From Armatimonadota bacterium (GTDB lineage: Bacteria > Armatimonadota > Zipacnadia > Zipacnadales > JABUFB01), in contig JABUFB010000006.1 in assembly GCA_013314775.1 (NCBI GenBank), positions 248,001 to 312,000 on the forward strand: a stretch of 64,000 nucleotides of DNA, given 5' to 3'. The stretch's first letter is position 1, and each line of letters starts with the position of its first letter. A program made the position numbers and the translations under genes. Shown here one piece after another: positions 31,321-40,027 of the stretch. The notes below the pieces were generated by a model. The model worked only from the letters and a program-made list of their open reading frames with translations, ran no database searches and was not told the DNA's origin.

Positions 31321-32235
31321 ATGACGCACGACGCGCTGTTCGATGTCATCGGCCTGGGCGGGGTCTGCTGGGATATTCTCGCCACCGTCCCCCGGTATCC
31401 GGCACTTGACGAGAAGATGGAGATGCAGGACTTCACCCAGCAGGGCGGCGGCCAGGCAGCCACGGCAATCGTTGCCGTCGCCCGTCTCGGAGGGAAAGCG
31501 GCTATCTGCGGGCGCATCTCCGACGACGAATTCGGCGCGAAGAACCTGGCGGAGTTTCGGCGCGAGGGCGTATGCACCGACATGCTCCAGATCATCCCCG
31601 GCCACACCTCGCATTTCGCCTTCTGCGTGGCCGAACTGGGCGCCGGACATCGCACTATCTTCTGGAAGCACGGAACGGTCGCGAAGCTCACCGCCGAGGA
31701 CATCGACCGCGAGGCTGTCCTGCGCTGCAAATGCCTTCTGCTGGATGCCCACCATTCCGCTGCCTCCATCGGCGCTGCGCGCTGGGCACGGGACGCCGGC
31801 GTGCCCACGGTGCTGGACATGGAACGCACGCATCCCGACAGCCGGGCGCTCCTCGAGACCTGCGACTACCCGATCTTGCCCGCTTGCTATGCCACACTCC
31901 TCACCGGGCTTGCCGACCCGGTGGATGCCGGCTGGAAACTCCATCGCGATCTGGGCCGGCTGCTGATCGTGACTATCGGCGTGAAAGGCGCCTGCGCCTT
32001 CGTGGACGGAGAACTCCTCGCGGTGCCGGCTTTCGAGGTGAGTCCGGTGGTGGATACCACCGGCGCGGGCGACGTGTATCACGGGGCCTTCGCGTACGGG
32101 CTCACGCTGGGGTACGGCCTGGAGGAGAACATGCGTTTTGCGGCGGCGGTGGCAGCACTCAAATGCCGGGCCCTGGGGGGCAGGACCGGGATACCGTCTT
32201 TCGCCGAGGCACGGGAGCTTATGGACCGCAACTGA
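31321..32235 (+). CDS. PfkB/ribokinase-family carbohydrate kinase
   Basis: A 304-residue kinase that would phosphorylate a sugar or nucleoside. It shows the N-terminal GLGGVCWDILATVP strand-loop, QQGGGQAATAIVAVARLGGK (PfkB signature 1 region, about 40-60), and the C-terminal anion-hole and catalytic motif DTTGAGDVYHGAFAYGL (about 244-260) with the base Asp. GAGGAG precedes the ATG. Substrate cannot be told from sequence; the neighbouring Gfo/Idh oxidoreductase supports a sugar or sugar-acid route. Confidence 0.9.
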   Translation: MTHDALFDVIGLGGVCWDILATVPRYPALDEKMEMQDFTQQGGGQAATAIVAVARLGGKAAICGRISDDEFGAKNLAEFRREGVCTDMLQIIPGHTSHFAFCVAELGAGHRTIFWKHGTVAKLTAEDIDREAVLRCKCLLLDAHHSAASIGAARWARDAGVPTVLDMERTHPDSRALLETCDYPILPACYATLLTGLADPVDAGWKLHRDLGRLLIVTIGVKGACAFVDGELLAVPAFEVSPVVDTTGAGDVYHGAFAYGLTLGYGLEENMRFAAAVAALKCRALGGRTGIPSFAEARELMDRN

Positions 32236-32317
32236 GCAAGGGTGAGGCGAGTGGGGCTGCTTCTGCGGCAGCGCCACTCGCACCCACCCCCGGCAAGCGC
32301 GTCATCAACAGTCTCCC

Positions 32318-33706
32318 CTACTTGTGAATCGCCCGGCCCAGCACGTCCAGGGCTGCCTCGCCGGTGACCTCAGACAAGGTCGGGTGATTGTGGATCGTGT
32401 TGGCAACATCCTCAGCCGTCAAGCCGTTGGCCACAGCAAGGGTCAGCTCGGCCATAAGCTCCGTCACTTCCGGACCCACGCCGCATGCGCCAATGACCTT
32501 GCCCGTAGCCGCATCGGCAACGATCTTCACCAAGCCCTCCCTCTCCCCTATCGCCGATGCCTTGCCGATCGCCGAGAAGGGGAAGGACCCGACCTTGACC
32601 TCGATGCCCTGCTCTTTGGCCTGGTGCTCCCGCAGGCCCACGGAGGCCACCTGTGGGTAAGTGTAGATCGCCGCGGGCACGGCACCGTAGTCCATGTGAC
32701 CGCCGTCGCCGAACATGGTCTCCACCGCGGCCACCGCTTCGTGAGACGCCTGGTGGGCAAGGCCGATTCCGCGCAGGCAGTCGCCCGCCGCAAAGATGGA
32801 GTCCACTGCGGTGCGCAGGTGCTCGTCCACGGTGATCCGGCCGCGATCCACCTCGACCCCCACCTCCTCCAGGCCGATGTCCTTCGTCTGCGCCCGGCGC
32901 CCCGCGGCCATGAGCACCGCGTCTGCCGGGATCGACTTCTCTTCTCCGTCTTGCTCATACACCAGGCGCTTGCGGCCGTCGGCGTCCTCAATGGCCGTGC
33001 ATTTTGCGCCAAGGACGATGTTGATGCCCGACTTCCTGAAGGACTTGGCCAGCACATCAGTGACCTCGGGGTCCTCCGTTGGCACGATGCGGTCCAGCAT
33101 CTCGACGATTGTGACCTTCGCCCCGAACTGGTTGTACACATACGCGAACTCGCAGCCGATGGCCCCTGCGCCGATGATCGCCAACTCCTGGAAGGGCCCC
33201 GGGAGAGTGACTGCGTCGTCGCTGGTGAACACGCCGTCGCTGTCCGAGCCGGGGATGGGCAGCACGAAGGGCACGGAACCGGTGGCCACGAGGATGAAGC
33301 GCGCACTCACGGTTTTCTCCTGCCCCTTGGGAGAAGTAACCGTCACCTCGTTGGGCCCGGTGATGCGTCCGCGACCGTTGGCCGAGACGATCTTGTTCGC
33401 CTTGAACAGCCCCTGCACCCCGCTCACAAGGCCCGTCACACAGCGTCCGGCATGCTTGCGCACCGCGTCCAGATCCACCTCTGGCTCGCCGAAGCTGATA
33501 CCGAAACGCTTGCCGCTCCTGGACTGTTCCAGCAGGTGCGCGCAGTGAATCAGCGCCTTGCTGGGGATGCAGCCGCGGTTGAGACAGGTGCCGCCGACTT
33601 CGCGCTCCTCAATGACAGCCACTTTCGCGCCTAGTTGTGCGGCGCGTATTGCCCCGACGTAGCCTGCCGGGCCTGCGCCGATCACGATCAGGTCAAAGTC
33701 AGACAT
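32318..33706 (-). CDS. lpdA: Dihydrolipoyl dehydrogenase
   Basis: Flavoprotein (462 aa) that reoxidises dihydrolipoamide of 2-oxoacid dehydrogenase or glycine-cleavage complexes. FAD motif LIVIGAGPAGYVGAI, the redox-active disulfide GGTCLNRGCIPSKALIH (about 40-56), the NAD motif IIGAGAIGCEFAYVYNQFG, and the C-terminal HNHPTLSE with the catalytic His-Glu pair are all intact. The ATG at 33706 has CGGAGGT upstream. No genes for a dehydrogenase complex or glycine cleavage are adjacent. Confidence 0.94.
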   Translation of the reverse strand: MSDFDLIVIGAGPAGYVGAIRAAQLGAKVAVIEEREVGGTCLNRGCIPSKALIHCAHLLEQSRSGKRFGISFGEPEVDLDAVRKHAGRCVTGLVSGVQGLFKANKIVSANGRGRITGPNEVTVTSPKGQEKTVSARFILVATGSVPFVLPIPGSDSDGVFTSDDAVTLPGPFQELAIIGAGAIGCEFAYVYNQFGAKVTIVEMLDRIVPTEDPEVTDVLAKSFRKSGINIVLGAKCTAIEDADGRKRLVYEQDGEEKSIPADAVLMAAGRRAQTKDIGLEEVGVEVDRGRITVDEHLRTAVDSIFAAGDCLRGIGLAHQASHEAVAAVETMFGDGGHMDYGAVPAAIYTYPQVASVGLREHQAKEQGIEVKVGSFPFSAIGKASAIGEREGLVKIVADAATGKVIGACGVGPEVTELMAELTLAVANGLTAEDVANTIHNHPTLSEVTGEAALDVLGRAIHK

Positions 33707-33757
33707 CAGTGAACCTCCGGGGGTTTCTTCGCCGGGCAAACGCCGGCAGGTTGGGTC

Positions 33758-34867
33758 TCAGTCTGGAACAAGGACAGCCTTTACCGCCTGGCGCGACCTG
33801 ACCGCCTCCAGCGCCTCATTTGCCGCCGAGAGCGGAAAACGGTGGGTCACCAGTCGGTCCAGCGGGAACCGCCCGGACTGCACCAGCGCCACGGCCTGGT
33901 ACAAGTGCCGGGCGTCGGATACCCATACGCCCTGCAGCCCCACGTTCTTGCGCGCCAGTTTCCCGTAAACATCGATGCTGACCTCCCCCACCGGCGAGGC
34001 AACCCCCGGCAGCGCCACGATCCCTCCCGGCGCCACCATCTCCAGGGACTGCTCAACGCTGCGCGCATTGCCGGCGCAGTCCAGGACCACCGGGAACGGC
34101 TCCATCTGGCCCGGGGTCAGGTCGGCGGTCAATGCGGTCACGCAGCCCATCTCTGCGGCCAGTTCGAGACGCGAGCGGCTGCGCTCAGTGCCCGCCACCA
34201 CCACTTCGGATGCCCCCAGGCTCAGGGCGAAGGCAGCGCTGAACAGCCCCAGTGGGCCCGGACCGATGACCAGCACGCGGTCGCCCAGCTGGATTCCCGC
34301 CAGCTCAATCCCGTGGGCTGCGGTTGCCCCGCTGCACGTTGCGGGCACGATGGTGATCGGGTCTATCCCCGGCGGAAGCACCAGCACCTCGCTGCGCGGC
34401 CTCACATACAGGGCTTCACTGTAGCAGCCATTCAGCCAGTACGGCTCTCGCGCGGACAGGGAGATCCCGTACACCTGCCGGCTGGGGCAGAGAGACGCTT
34501 CCCGGCGCACGACGCAGTAGTTGCACTGCCCGCAGGTGATGCCCCGATTCCAGACCACCAGATCGCCCGGCCGCACCGGCCTGCCCAAGAGATCAACGCG
34601 TCCCGGATCACAGTCGATGACGGTCCCGACACCCTCGTGGCCGGGGATCAGGGGCAGGAGGTCATCCCCGACGCGGGGATCGTGACGGTCGATGATCTCC
34701 AGATCAGACCCGCAGATGCCCGCGGCCTCCATGCGCACCAGCACCCCCCCAGCCTCCATTGCGGGCACGGGTAGCTCAACGGGCTCCAGCGGCTTTCCGA
34801 ACTGGCGGAGCATCATAGCCCGTGCGGTCGAAGCCCTCACTGGACCTCCACCGCCGGAAGCGGACAC
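33758..34867 (-). CDS. Zinc-dependent medium-chain alcohol/polyol dehydrogenase
   Basis: A member of the MDR superfamily (up to 369 aa) that oxidises alcohols or polyols with NAD(P). Catalytic zinc ligands appear in AAGICGSDLE and PGHEGVG; the structural-zinc lobe is CGQCNYCVVRREASLC; the Rossmann motif is VLVIGPGPLGLFSAAFAL. The start is uncertain: 34867 lacks a ribosome site, and GTG (near 34843) or the paired ATGs at 34816/34813 would give a more typical N-terminus (MMLRQFGKPLEPVEL). It follows lpdA's start by about 50 bases on the same strand. Confidence 0.88.
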   Translation of the reverse strand: MSASGGGGPVRASTARAMMLRQFGKPLEPVELPVPAMEAGGVLVRMEAAGICGSDLEIIDRHDPRVGDDLLPLIPGHEGVGTVIDCDPGRVDLLGRPVRPGDLVVWNRGITCGQCNYCVVRREASLCPSRQVYGISLSAREPYWLNGCYSEALYVRPRSEVLVLPPGIDPITIVPATCSGATAAHGIELAGIQLGDRVLVIGPGPLGLFSAAFALSLGASEVVVAGTERSRSRLELAAEMGCVTALTADLTPGQMEPFPVVLDCAGNARSVEQSLEMVAPGGIVALPGVASPVGEVSIDVYGKLARKNVGLQGVWVSDARHLYQAVALVQSGRFPLDRLVTHRFPLSAANEALEAVRSRQAVKAVLVPD

Positions 34868-35050
34868 ATCTTTGGTTCAAGCGAGTGCAGGTTACTGTGG
34901 AAAACCTTGTGCATACTGGTGATAACTCCGAACCGGACACAATTTCGTTCAAGATGCGCAGAACATCTGCGTATAAACATCGGATTTTTGCTGAACAATT
35001 GCCCTCTTCGGCTGCCCTTGTAGAGGGATAGGCGCAAAACTTATATATCT
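34868..35050. other. Gap with DnaA-box-like sequence
   Basis: No gene is seen. TGTGGAAAA at 34896 is a one-mismatch reverse DnaA box, and GTGATAAC follows at 34919. An A/T-rich stretch (TTATATATCTCTATCC) is near 35040. This could be a minor DnaA-binding cluster about 2 kb from dnaA. Confidence 0.3.
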
Positions 35051-36478
35051 CTATCCAGTATCGTTTTGTGAACTTCTCGCCTTCGCGCAGGCGACCACCG
35101 CACTGATGAGCCCCCCCACCTCCTGGGGGAAGATGGTCCGCGCATCCAGCACAAGCGCCCCTTCGGAGACCCGGGTGTACACCGACGGGGTCCCGACTCG
35201 CAGGCGCCGGGCCAGTTCATCCGTGGGCGTTCCCGCCGGCGGGGTGACATGGACCGCTGCGGTGTCCAGCTCCTCCTCGGGCAGGGAGCCGCCGCCGACG
35301 CGCGCCGACCGGTCCACAACCACGCGAGCCCGGAAGCCTTCGGGCAACTGATCCACAAGCTTCGCCGCAATGCTCTCGGCCCGCTCGCGCACGGATTCCA
35401 GGGGCTCGGTGGCCGCCCGAAGTGTGGGGATGCGCTCGCAAGCGAGGTCCGGGTCTGCCAGCAGGTCCAGGGTGGCCGTCAGCGCCGCGATGGTCATTTT
35501 GTCCACACGGACCGCGCGGGCGAAGGGGTGCTTCTTCATCTGCTGGATGATGTCCGGCTTGCCCACGGCAATGCCGCACTGGGGCCCGCCCAGGAGCTTG
35601 TCGCCACTGAAGGTCACCAGGTCGGCCCCGGCGGCCAGACTGGACTGGGGCGTTGGCTCGTCCCCCACGCCCCGGGCCGCCAGGTCAATCAAGGCCCCGC
35701 TGCCCAGGTCCTCGATGAGCAGCAGGCCGCGGGCATGGGCCAGATCCGCCAACTGAGAGATGGAAGGGGTGCTGGTGAAGCCGATGATCCGGTAATTGCT
35801 GGGGTGGGCCACGAGAATGGCGGCGGTATTCTCGTTGATCGCGCGCTCATAGTCGGCCAGATGGGTGCGGTTTGTTGCCCCAACTTCCCGCAGAATACAG
35901 CCGCTCTGTTCAATGACCTCGGGGATGCGGAAGGACCCGCCGATCTCGATGAGCTGGCCGCGGGAGATGATAACCTCTCTCCCCCGGGCCAGGGCCGCCA
36001 GAGCCAGCATGACCGTGGCGGCGTTATTGTTGAACACCGCGCCGGCAGGCGCTCCGATGATGGTCTTCAGCCGGTCCTCCACATGGACATGGCGGCTGCT
36101 GCGTGTCCCGGTCTCCAGGTCTGCTTCAAGGTTGTTGTATGACCTGCAGATACGGTACACGGCTTGCGCGGCCTCTTCGGCAAGCACTGAACGGCCCAGA
36201 TTGGTGTGGATGATGACCCCGGTGGCGTTGATTACCGGGCGCAGTCCGACGCGCGCCTCAGCCTCCAGCGACTCACGGGCGCGGTGGATGGTCTCGCCCG
36301 GCACGTCTGCGGGGGGCTCCTTGCCGGCGCGGATGGCTGCGCGCAGATCATCCAGTGCCGCGCGCAGGGCCTGGGTCACGCGCAGGTGACCGAACTCCTG
36401 CACCAGCTCCGCGCCCTGCGCTGTCTCAAGCAGTGCTCCGACGGCAGGGAGGCTGCGCAGCGCCTCGTTGATATCCAT
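35051..36478 (-). CDS. selA: L-seryl-tRNA(Sec) selenium transferase
   Basis: PLP enzyme (475 aa) that converts Ser-tRNA(Sec) to Sec-tRNA(Sec), so the organism probably makes selenoproteins. It begins MDINEALRSLPAVGALLE, then NATGVIIHTNLGRSVLAEEA (about 86-105), NNLEADLETGTRSSR, and the PLP-lysine segment TFSGDKLLGGPQCGI (about 293). The ATG at 36478 is preferred because the family N-terminus starts there; an alternative lies six codons upstream. No selB, selC or selD was found in the window. Confidence 0.94.
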   Translation of the reverse strand: MDINEALRSLPAVGALLETAQGAELVQEFGHLRVTQALRAALDDLRAAIRAGKEPPADVPGETIHRARESLEAEARVGLRPVINATGVIIHTNLGRSVLAEEAAQAVYRICRSYNNLEADLETGTRSSRHVHVEDRLKTIIGAPAGAVFNNNAATVMLALAALARGREVIISRGQLIEIGGSFRIPEVIEQSGCILREVGATNRTHLADYERAINENTAAILVAHPSNYRIIGFTSTPSISQLADLAHARGLLLIEDLGSGALIDLAARGVGDEPTPQSSLAAGADLVTFSGDKLLGGPQCGIAVGKPDIIQQMKKHPFARAVRVDKMTIAALTATLDLLADPDLACERIPTLRAATEPLESVRERAESIAAKLVDQLPEGFRARVVVDRSARVGGGSLPEEELDTAAVHVTPPAGTPTDELARRLRVGTPSVYTRVSEGALVLDARTIFPQEVGGLISAVVACAKARSSQNDTG

Positions 36479-37072
36479 GGTCACTCGCTCCCGCATGAGA
36501 AATCGCTCTCGAGCCCTCACGGGCGGCCAAATGCCCCTGGTGGCCCTGCAGACCGCCTGTCCATTGTACTCAACACAGGTGTCTGGGGGGAAGGTCCGCT
36601 CACGGTTTCCACAACCCTGTTGGCAGTGCGGGAGGCCTGTGCTATACTCGTGGCCTTCATGCCCGCAGTCTTCTCTGGAGTGCGGGCCGCAGGACGCCTC
36701 AATCCGACACAATAATTTCGCTGAAAATGCCTCTAATGTTCACAAATAGTGGGGAGGAACCGGGCTCTTCCCCGCGAAAGTTGGCATGAGCGGAGTGGCC
36801 TGGATGGGGGCTTCCAGCAGTTTCACCGTCGACAGACTGCTTTATTCGTGCTAAGCAGCGATTCCGGGGCCGTTCCGGGAGGGTATCTCGGACCGTAAGT
36901 CAGCCGCTCCGACCTGGGCATCGGGGCGACGTGTCCGCTACCGCATTGATTGCGTGGGCGCGCGATCATCTTCATCTTCACAGCCATGATCCTCGTTGAT
37001 CCAGCAGCAGCTGATTGCAGACGCTGACATGCGGAAACCTCCTGTTCGCGCCCCCAAGAGAGGTCAAAGGGG
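36479..37072. other. dnaA upstream region
   Basis: Nearly 600 bases without a supported gene. It contains a promoter (36620), a DnaA-box-like TTTCCACAA (36606) just before it, a GCCCGCA/TGCGGGC hairpin (36661-36687) and TGTTCACAA (36735). A short open frame from 36659 lacks a ribosome site and family resemblance. Confidence 0.5.
36620..36648 (+). promoter_or_regulatory. Sigma-70-type promoter likely serving dnaA
   Basis: TTGGCA and TATACT with a 17-base spacer on the plus strand. A DnaA-box-like sequence abuts the -35 element, which would allow autoregulation by DnaA. The leader to dnaA would be about 420 bases. Confidence 0.6.
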
Positions 37073-38452
37073 ATGGCGACCAGCAACGTGTCTGAGAGCA
37101 CGCACCTTTGGACGGCGGCTCTCCCGAAGCTGACCGAGCGCGTGGGCAGCGCGACCTTCGACAGCTTCTTGCGCAACACCATCGCCCTGGATTTCGACGG
37201 GCAGACCTTCACCCTGGGTGTTCCCACCAAGTTCGCCAAGGACTGGCTGGAGCAGCGCCATGCCGACGCCATCGTGGAATGCCTGTCCCAGGTGGCCAAC
37301 AGTCCGGTAGTGGTGCGCATGGAGCTCATCGGAAGCGACACGGCCGTGGCCCCCCCGCCTCCGCCGCCTGTTGTCCAGCGCGCGCCGCATCAGGAGACGG
37401 GAAGGCCCGACATGTTCGGCGGCACCCCGCTGAACCCCCGCTACACCTTCGAAAACTTCGTGGTGGCGGATTGCAACCGTTTCGCCCATGCCGCCGCATA
37501 CCAGGTGGCGCGGTCGCCCGGGCGCTCGTATTCCCCGCTGTTCATTCACAGCAAGGTCGGTCTTGGCAAGACCCATCTCATGCAGGCGATCGGCCACTAT
37601 GTGCGGCGGGAGAACCCTGCGGCTCAGGTGGTGTACATTTCCGCTGAGAACTTCGTGAACCAGGTTATCACCGCTATCCGCGAGGGTCGGGGCGAGGAGT
37701 TCCGGCGCAAGCACCGCTACGGGGATGTGTGGCTCGTGGATGACCTGCAGTTCATCGCGTCCATCGAGGGGCCGGCATCGGAAGAGGAGTTCTTCCACAC
37801 CTTCAACTTCCTGGCCGAGACCAACAAGCAGATTGTACTGGCCAGCGATGCCCCACCGCGGCAGTTGAAGATCATGAACGACCGCCTGCGTAGCCGCCTG
37901 GAAATGGGCATTGTCGCGGACTTGCGGGCACCTGACGTGGAGACCCGGGTGGCGATCCTGGAGAAGAAGGCGGAAGCCGAGGGCGTCATGGTGCCCCGGG
38001 AGATACTGGAGTACGTTGCGACGAAGATTGAGTCAAACATTCGCGTGCTTGAGGGCGCTCTGGTCAAGATCTGCGCCTACCAGTCCCTTTATCAAGTTAC
38101 GCTCACTCTTCCGGTGGTTGAGGACATCATCGCAGACTACTCCACCGCCGCCACTGACCGCAGGGTCACCCTCGACGACATCGTCGCCCATGTGAGCGCC
38201 GTCCATTCGGTGAACCCGGAGGATGTCAAGGGGCCAAAGCGAAACAAGGAGATCGTCTGGCCGCGGCAGGTGGCGATCTACCTTGCGCGGGAACTCACGG
38301 ATAATTCGCTGGCGGCCATCGGGAAGTATTTCGGGGGCCGGGATCACTCCACAGTGTTGCACGCTTACAACAAGGTGAGCGAGCAGATCCTTGAAGACGA
38401 GCAGGTCCTGTGGGCGATCAACGACATGCGGGCGGCATTGAGGGGAGAGTAA
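37073..38452 (+). CDS. dnaA: Chromosomal replication initiator DnaA
   Basis: AAA+ protein (459 aa) that binds DnaA boxes and melts the origin. Domain I (1-80) opens LWTAALPKLTERVGSATFDS; a short Pro-rich domain II follows. Domain III has Walker A SKVGLGKTHLM (about 162-172) and Walker B VWLVDDLQFI. Domain IV ends with the DnaA signature GGRDHSTVLHAYNKV, the helix-turn-helix that reads the box. The origin described next lies directly downstream, followed by dnaN and recF. Confidence 0.98.
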   Translation: MATSNVSESTHLWTAALPKLTERVGSATFDSFLRNTIALDFDGQTFTLGVPTKFAKDWLEQRHADAIVECLSQVANSPVVVRMELIGSDTAVAPPPPPPVVQRAPHQETGRPDMFGGTPLNPRYTFENFVVADCNRFAHAAAYQVARSPGRSYSPLFIHSKVGLGKTHLMQAIGHYVRRENPAAQVVYISAENFVNQVITAIREGRGEEFRRKHRYGDVWLVDDLQFIASIEGPASEEEFFHTFNFLAETNKQIVLASDAPPRQLKIMNDRLRSRLEMGIVADLRAPDVETRVAILEKKAEAEGVMVPREILEYVATKIESNIRVLEGALVKICAYQSLYQVTLTLPVVEDIIADYSTAATDRRVTLDDIVAHVSAVHSVNPEDVKGPKRNKEIVWPRQVAIYLARELTDNSLAAIGKYFGGRDHSTVLHAYNKVSEQILEDEQVLWAINDMRAALRGE

Positions 38453-38900
38453 AGCACAAGCGGCAGCTCAAGCCGATAGCAGTCCGCTGCCTCGTGTTCG
38501 AAGCCTGCGGCAACGACTGCTGATCACCCAGCTACACCCGCGGGCGACTGCAGCTGACACCGATTCAGAGCGCAGGGCGCCTCACCGCAGCACATGCATG
38601 ACCGAGCTTTTCCACAACGTGCCTTGATAGCCTGTTGACGTGATTGGGGACTGTGTGAGAAACTGCCGCAATCGTGGATGATGTGGATAACTCCCTGGCG
38701 TTACCCACTGATTTATCCCGAGCCGGAAGGCCCATCCAACCACAGTTCCGGGCCTGTTTCCACACTATCCACGGCACTACTATTACTACTGCTGTCTAGA
38801 TATACTCCAACGGCCTTTAGCCGTTCTCGGGGAAAACTGAGACCAGGTCCGAAGCAGACGTCAAAAAACACCGTGCGTGAACCAAGGGAGGACCGGACTG
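38453..38900. other. Replication origin (oriC) between dnaA and dnaN
   Basis: DnaA boxes: TTTTCCACA at 38608, perfect reverse box TGTGGATAA at 38692, GTTTCCACA at 38756 and CTATCCACG at 38765. The last two abut a short GC spacer and then ACT-ACT-ATT-ACT-ACT-GCT (38776-38793), whose complement is the 3'-GAT/AAT-5' DnaA-trio repeat used in bacterial origin unwinding. The A/T-rich CTAGATATACT follows. Layout and position match the Bacillus-type basal unwinding system. Confidence 0.85.
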
Positions 38901-40013
38901 ATGCTGAGAGTTAGCTGCCCTCGGGAGGCTCTTCATCAGGCGGTGCAGACCGTCGCGAGAGGGGTTACCGGGCGGAGCATGCAACCAGTGCAGAATAACA
39001 TCTACCTAGAGGCAGTCGGGAGCCAGCTCAAGCTGGTTGCCACGGACCTCGAGGTTATCAGCCTGGAGGCCCTGGTGGATGTGAACGTGGTCGACGAGGG
39101 CGCTGTCACTGCCCCCGCGCGTCTGCTGCAGGAACTGGTCAACTCCCTGCCTGATTCCGATGTGATCCTGGAAGCCGATGAGCACCAGGCTCTCGCCGTT
39201 CACTGTGCCTCGGTGAACTACACCATACGCGGACTGTCTGCCGCTGATTTTCAGATGTTCCCGCCGATGGGCGAGGGCATCAATGTTGTGATGCCCCAGT
39301 CTCAGCTTCACGCCATCTTGTCCCAGACAGTTTTCGCAACTTCCCGGGACGAGACCCGCCCCATCCTTACGGGCGCATTGTTTGAGTTCACCAACAATGC
39401 GCTCAAAGTGGTGGCTACGGACACGTACCGTCTGGCCATGCGCACCGCCGTGATCGATCTGGCTACCGAACACCCTGTCTCCGTAATCGTGTCTGCTCGA
39501 GCGCTCAGGGAGGTTCATCACATCCTCAATGCGGATTCCGAGGACAGCGTGAATATCGCGGTGTCTGCGAACCAGATTCAGTTCAGCATGGACAACTGCC
39601 GCGTGTCCTCTCGACTGATCGAGGGTCAGTTCCCCAACTACCAGAAGGTGATTCCGGACAGCTACGAGCGCACCCTCACCGTGGCTGTGAGCCAGCTTGA
39701 GCCGGCACTGCGGCGCGCGGCGCTCGTGGCGCGTGACGATGCCAATCGCGTCGTGGTGCGGCCAAGCGCGGATAGCGTCCAGCTTACTGCCAAGAGCCCG
39801 GACGTGGGCAACTTCGAGGAGACGGTGCCGGGATCGCTTGAGGGAGAACCCACTGAGATCGCCTTCAATGCCCGCTATCTGCTGGAAGTGGTGGATGCAC
39901 TGGATGTCGAAAACCTCGTGCTGCAGCTGTCAGGACCGCTGAACCCCGGGATGGTCCGTATGCAGGGCAATGATGAGTACTTGTATGTACTCATGCCCAT
40001 GCAGATCACGTAG
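38901..40013 (+). CDS. dnaN: DNA polymerase III sliding clamp (beta subunit)
   Basis: Ring-shaped processivity factor (370 aa) made of three similar domains. It starts MLRVSCPREALHQAVQTVAR after GGGAGG; the in-frame GTG eight codons earlier is not needed. Domain segments such as MRTAVIDL (middle domain) and the C-terminal YLYVLMPMQ, typical of beta clamps, are present. It follows oriC and precedes recF by 14 bases, the conserved dnaA-dnaN-recF order. Confidence 0.97.
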   Translation: MLRVSCPREALHQAVQTVARGVTGRSMQPVQNNIYLEAVGSQLKLVATDLEVISLEALVDVNVVDEGAVTAPARLLQELVNSLPDSDVILEADEHQALAVHCASVNYTIRGLSAADFQMFPPMGEGINVVMPQSQLHAILSQTVFATSRDETRPILTGALFEFTNNALKVVATDTYRLAMRTAVIDLATEHPVSVIVSARALREVHHILNADSEDSVNIAVSANQIQFSMDNCRVSSRLIEGQFPNYQKVIPDSYERTLTVAVSQLEPALRRAALVARDDANRVVVRPSADSVQLTAKSPDVGNFEETVPGSLEGEPTEIAFNARYLLEVVDALDVENLVLQLSGPLNPGMVRMQGNDEYLYVLMPMQIT

Positions 40014-40027
40014 GAGACAACTCGCCG

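Noticed and set aside
32324-33634. 436-codon plus-strand open frame opposite lpdA
   Set aside because: LpdA motifs on the minus strand are complete; the mirror frame is not protein-like.
36659-36715. Short open frame in the dnaA leader
   Set aside because: Eighteen codons with no ribosome site; it overlaps a hairpin and shows nothing gene-like.
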